In this document: positions 62,683 to 64,000 of the stretch, piece by piece | How the letters are laid out: each line of letters begins with the position of its first letter | Numbering within the stretch: position 1 is the first letter of the stretch | DNA from: RGIG3102 sp964369975 | GTDB lineage: Bacteria > Bacillota > Clostridia > Oscillospirales > Ruminococcaceae | Assembly: GCA_964369975.1 (NCBI GenBank) | Contig: CAYJFZ010000001.1 | Span: 217,702 to 281,701 of the forward strand | Direction: 5' to 3' | Length of the DNA stretch: 64,000 bases | Program-made: the position numbers and the translations under genes | Notes under the pieces: generated by a model | Seen by the model: the letters and a program-made list of their open reading frames with translations, nothing else | What the model was told of the DNA's origin: nothing | Database searches by the model: none

Positions 62683-63475
62683 ATATTTTGCCCTCTTTTA
62701 GTAAAACATAATCCCAAATTTCATACACTAAGCTATCAATTTGAATAACTTTACTCACTTGCCGATTTTCTATAATAATTACAAAGGGTACAGATTTTAT
62801 ATTGTACTCATCCATCATAGTTTTAAGATAATTATTGTTATCATATATGTAGTTAAATCGATAAGTCGATATATCTGTTGCTTTTGAAACATTATTTAAA
62901 AGATGGGTTATATAAAAATCATTCTCAGATTTATCACCACTTTCTATATGTAAAATAATATTTTCTTGATTTTTAATATTTAATATATCATTTTCAGTAA
63001 TTTCAATTACTTCATTCGCTGACGATATATCTGCTATCAATTTATTATATTTTTGCGTAGTATAAGACAAACTAAATAGTTGGTATATTAATAATATTAG
63101 TATTAGTACTGATATCGACATTATCAAAGACTCAACTGATGCTATTTTTTCACCATTAATGAACTTTAAAAAAATATTATTTTTACGCTCTATCGTTACA
63201 CTGATTACGCTACGCACCAAAATTACTACTACAAGAAAATAACTAATAAGCATTGCAAACATAGCCATAAAACCTAAAATTAAATTTAATGTTTCCACAC
63301 TTTTATTTAATTTAAAATCATTTCCATTTGTTTCATAAAATATGTATGAAAATGATTCTTGTGGTATATCACTATCTCCACTTTTAAAGATACTCATATT
63401 AACAAAACATAAAACAATTAACAAAACTATAAACAAAAAATTTTTGCTTGTTATAAATTTTTTTATGTTTTTCAT
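62675..63475 (-). CDS. Membrane-anchored thioredoxin-fold protein lacking CxxC
   Basis: A 266-residue protein with three hydrophobic segments (about 12-30, 64-92 and 112-136) and a C-terminal thioredoxin-like domain that keeps the cis-proline context NIKSVPFVIII (P230). In the position of CxxC it reads HIESGDKSEN, with KSEN where the next gene has CLYC. It therefore cannot act as a redox enzyme and may be a structural partner of the following protein. First gene of the five-gene minus-strand cluster. RBS GGAGG precedes the ATG. Confidence 0.8.
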   Translation of the reverse strand: MKNIKKFITSKNFLFIVLLIVLCFVNMSIFKSGDSDIPQESFSYIFYETNGNDFKLNKSVETLNLILGFMAMFAMLISYFLVVVILVRSVISVTIERKNNIFLKFINGEKIASVESLIMSISVLILILLIYQLFSLSYTTQKYNKLIADISSANEVIEITENDILNIKNQENIILHIESGDKSENDFYITHLLNNVSKATDISTYRFNYIYDNNNYLKTMMDEYNIKSVPFVIIIENRQVSKVIQIDSLVYEIWDYVLLKEGKIYE

Positions 63476-63508
63476 GATAACCTCCAGTAAAATTTGATAA
63501 TTAATATT

Positions 63509-63703
63509 TTAAGGATTACATCCATTCATTAAATACTCAAAATATGAACCTGCATTTCTCAAATGCTCAATATTCCAATAATATCCTGCTGAGCCCTCAG
63601 TATTAACTTTATAATGTCTATCAAAATAATGACAGTCAAATTGATTTTTCAATGTTGTTCTATTATTTATCCAAAATAAATTACTTATCTCTATGCTACA
63701 ATA
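63509..63703 (-). pseudogene. C-terminal remnant of a DUF2599-like protein
   Basis: A 64-codon open stretch without a usable start codon, closed by TAA at 63509. Its translation contains LKNQFDCHYFDRHYK, GYYWNIEHLRNAGSYF and the C-terminal NGCNP. The pattern (NQFxCH, WN(I/L)E, ending GCNP) matches what I recall of the DUF2599 domain end. Upstream is only AT-rich spacer and a terminator, so the N-terminal part has been lost. Alternatively it is a 47-residue peptide starting at a TTG without RBS. Confidence 0.5.
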
Positions 63704-63790
63704 TTATATTATAATTTTTATAATATTACAAGTATATAAAACAATTCAATATTTCTACTGTTTCTTAAAATACTTTTTACAGATAAACGA

Positions 63791-63834
63791 AAAATCCGAA
63801 CCCATTCTCTAACTTGAAAACGGTGTTCGGATTT
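63791..63834 (-). terminator. Terminator-like hairpin near the right edge
   Basis: AAATCCGAAC and GTTCGGATTT arms around a 23-base loop. On the minus strand a T run follows. It would end a transcript coming from beyond the window edge. Confidence 0.6.
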
Positions 63835-63862
63835 AATTCATTTGGCTCCCCCAGTCTCCCTT

Positions 63863-63990
63863 GCTTTGTTGCGACAAAGCCGTGTCCTTGATTTGAAATA
63901 GCGTTTAATTTTGTATTTATACAACTCGCTTAATAAACTCCTCCTTTTAGGTATTTATCTTCAGTTGGACTTGCTTTTCTGCGGAAAAGC
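63863..63990. repeat. Two compensated hairpin repeats with TGCG loops
   Basis: GCTTTGT-TGCG-ACAAAGC (63863-63880) and GCTTTTC-TGCG-GAAAAGC (63973-63990), both perfect 7-4-7 hairpins with the same loop and similar flanks (CTTGC before, CCGTG or CCACG after). Arm differences are compensated. On the minus strand both read as GFVATKQ or GFSAEKQ, and the second could be the last 17 codons (63947-64000) of a gene cut by the window edge. Confidence 0.5.
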
Positions 63991-64000
63991 CACGGCGGTT

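Noticed and set aside
63835..63900. Short minus-strand frame containing GHGFVATKQGRLGEPNE as a small gene
   Set aside because: No start codon with RBS; it spans the hairpin repeat and the terminator, so coding is doubtful.

Overview
The window is a piece of an AT-rich Firmicutes chromosome, most likely an anaerobic, endospore-forming member of the Clostridia. The evidence is a Spo0A master regulator, a SpoIVB peptidase, a SpoIIQ-like M23 protein, rubrerythrin, a clostridial-type glycerol operon (two FAD enzymes, DUF1667, glpK), AGGAGG-type ribosome binding sites, SigA-type promoters, many U-tailed hairpin terminators and a large set of lipobox lipoproteins. I do not assign a genus. No tRNA, rRNA, CRISPR array, phage or complete insertion sequence was seen.

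Layout. 0-2.6 kb: 3' part of aspS and a SpoIIQ-like gene. 2.7-9.7 kb: a surface-polysaccharide operon (dTDP-sugar epimerase, ABC-2 exporter permease and ATPase, two double-domain GT2 glycosyltransferases, a PLP decarboxylase). 10-14 kb: ridA and two paralogous APC permeases whose upstream DNA was duplicated with them. 14.5-20.4 kb: a 2-hydroxyacid dehydrogenase, a cyclophilin-degV-cls operon, a DUF1292 gene, a probable 6S RNA and tcdA. 20.8-26.1 kb: spoIVB, a lipoprotein and a large repeat-type surface protein. 26.4-29.5 kb: a Crp/Fnr regulator followed by a complete NMT1/SsuA-type ABC importer. 30-33 kb: rubrerythrin and two overlapping membrane GGDEF genes. 33-36.9 kb: a Zur-znuACB zinc-uptake operon with a good promoter and operator. 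37-41.9 kb: spo0A, a GNAT acetyltransferase, galM and two membrane-anchored SGNH hydrolases. 41.9-47.9 kb: tandem S9 peptidases, comEB, cdd and rsmA. 48-52.9 kb: an RsgI/PepSY-like protein with a long poly-aspartate tail, a small membrane protein, an RgpF-type protein and a lipoprotein. 53-59.3 kb: purA divergent from the glycerol operon, which has a terminator in its leader. 59.5-64 kb: an M24 peptidase, a small membrane protein, a lipoprotein, two overlapping membrane thioredoxin-fold proteins, a DUF2599-like coding remnant and two compensated hairpin repeats at the edge.

Most genes are core or housekeeping. The least explained parts are the poly-Asp protein, the thioredoxin-like pair with its neighbours, the palindrome between the Crp/Fnr gene and its transporter, the Zur-type operator with a TTGCGAA core, the divergent Spo0A receiver separated from spoIVB, and the hairpin repeats at the right edge. 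I did not find a clear new multi-gene defence or mobile system.
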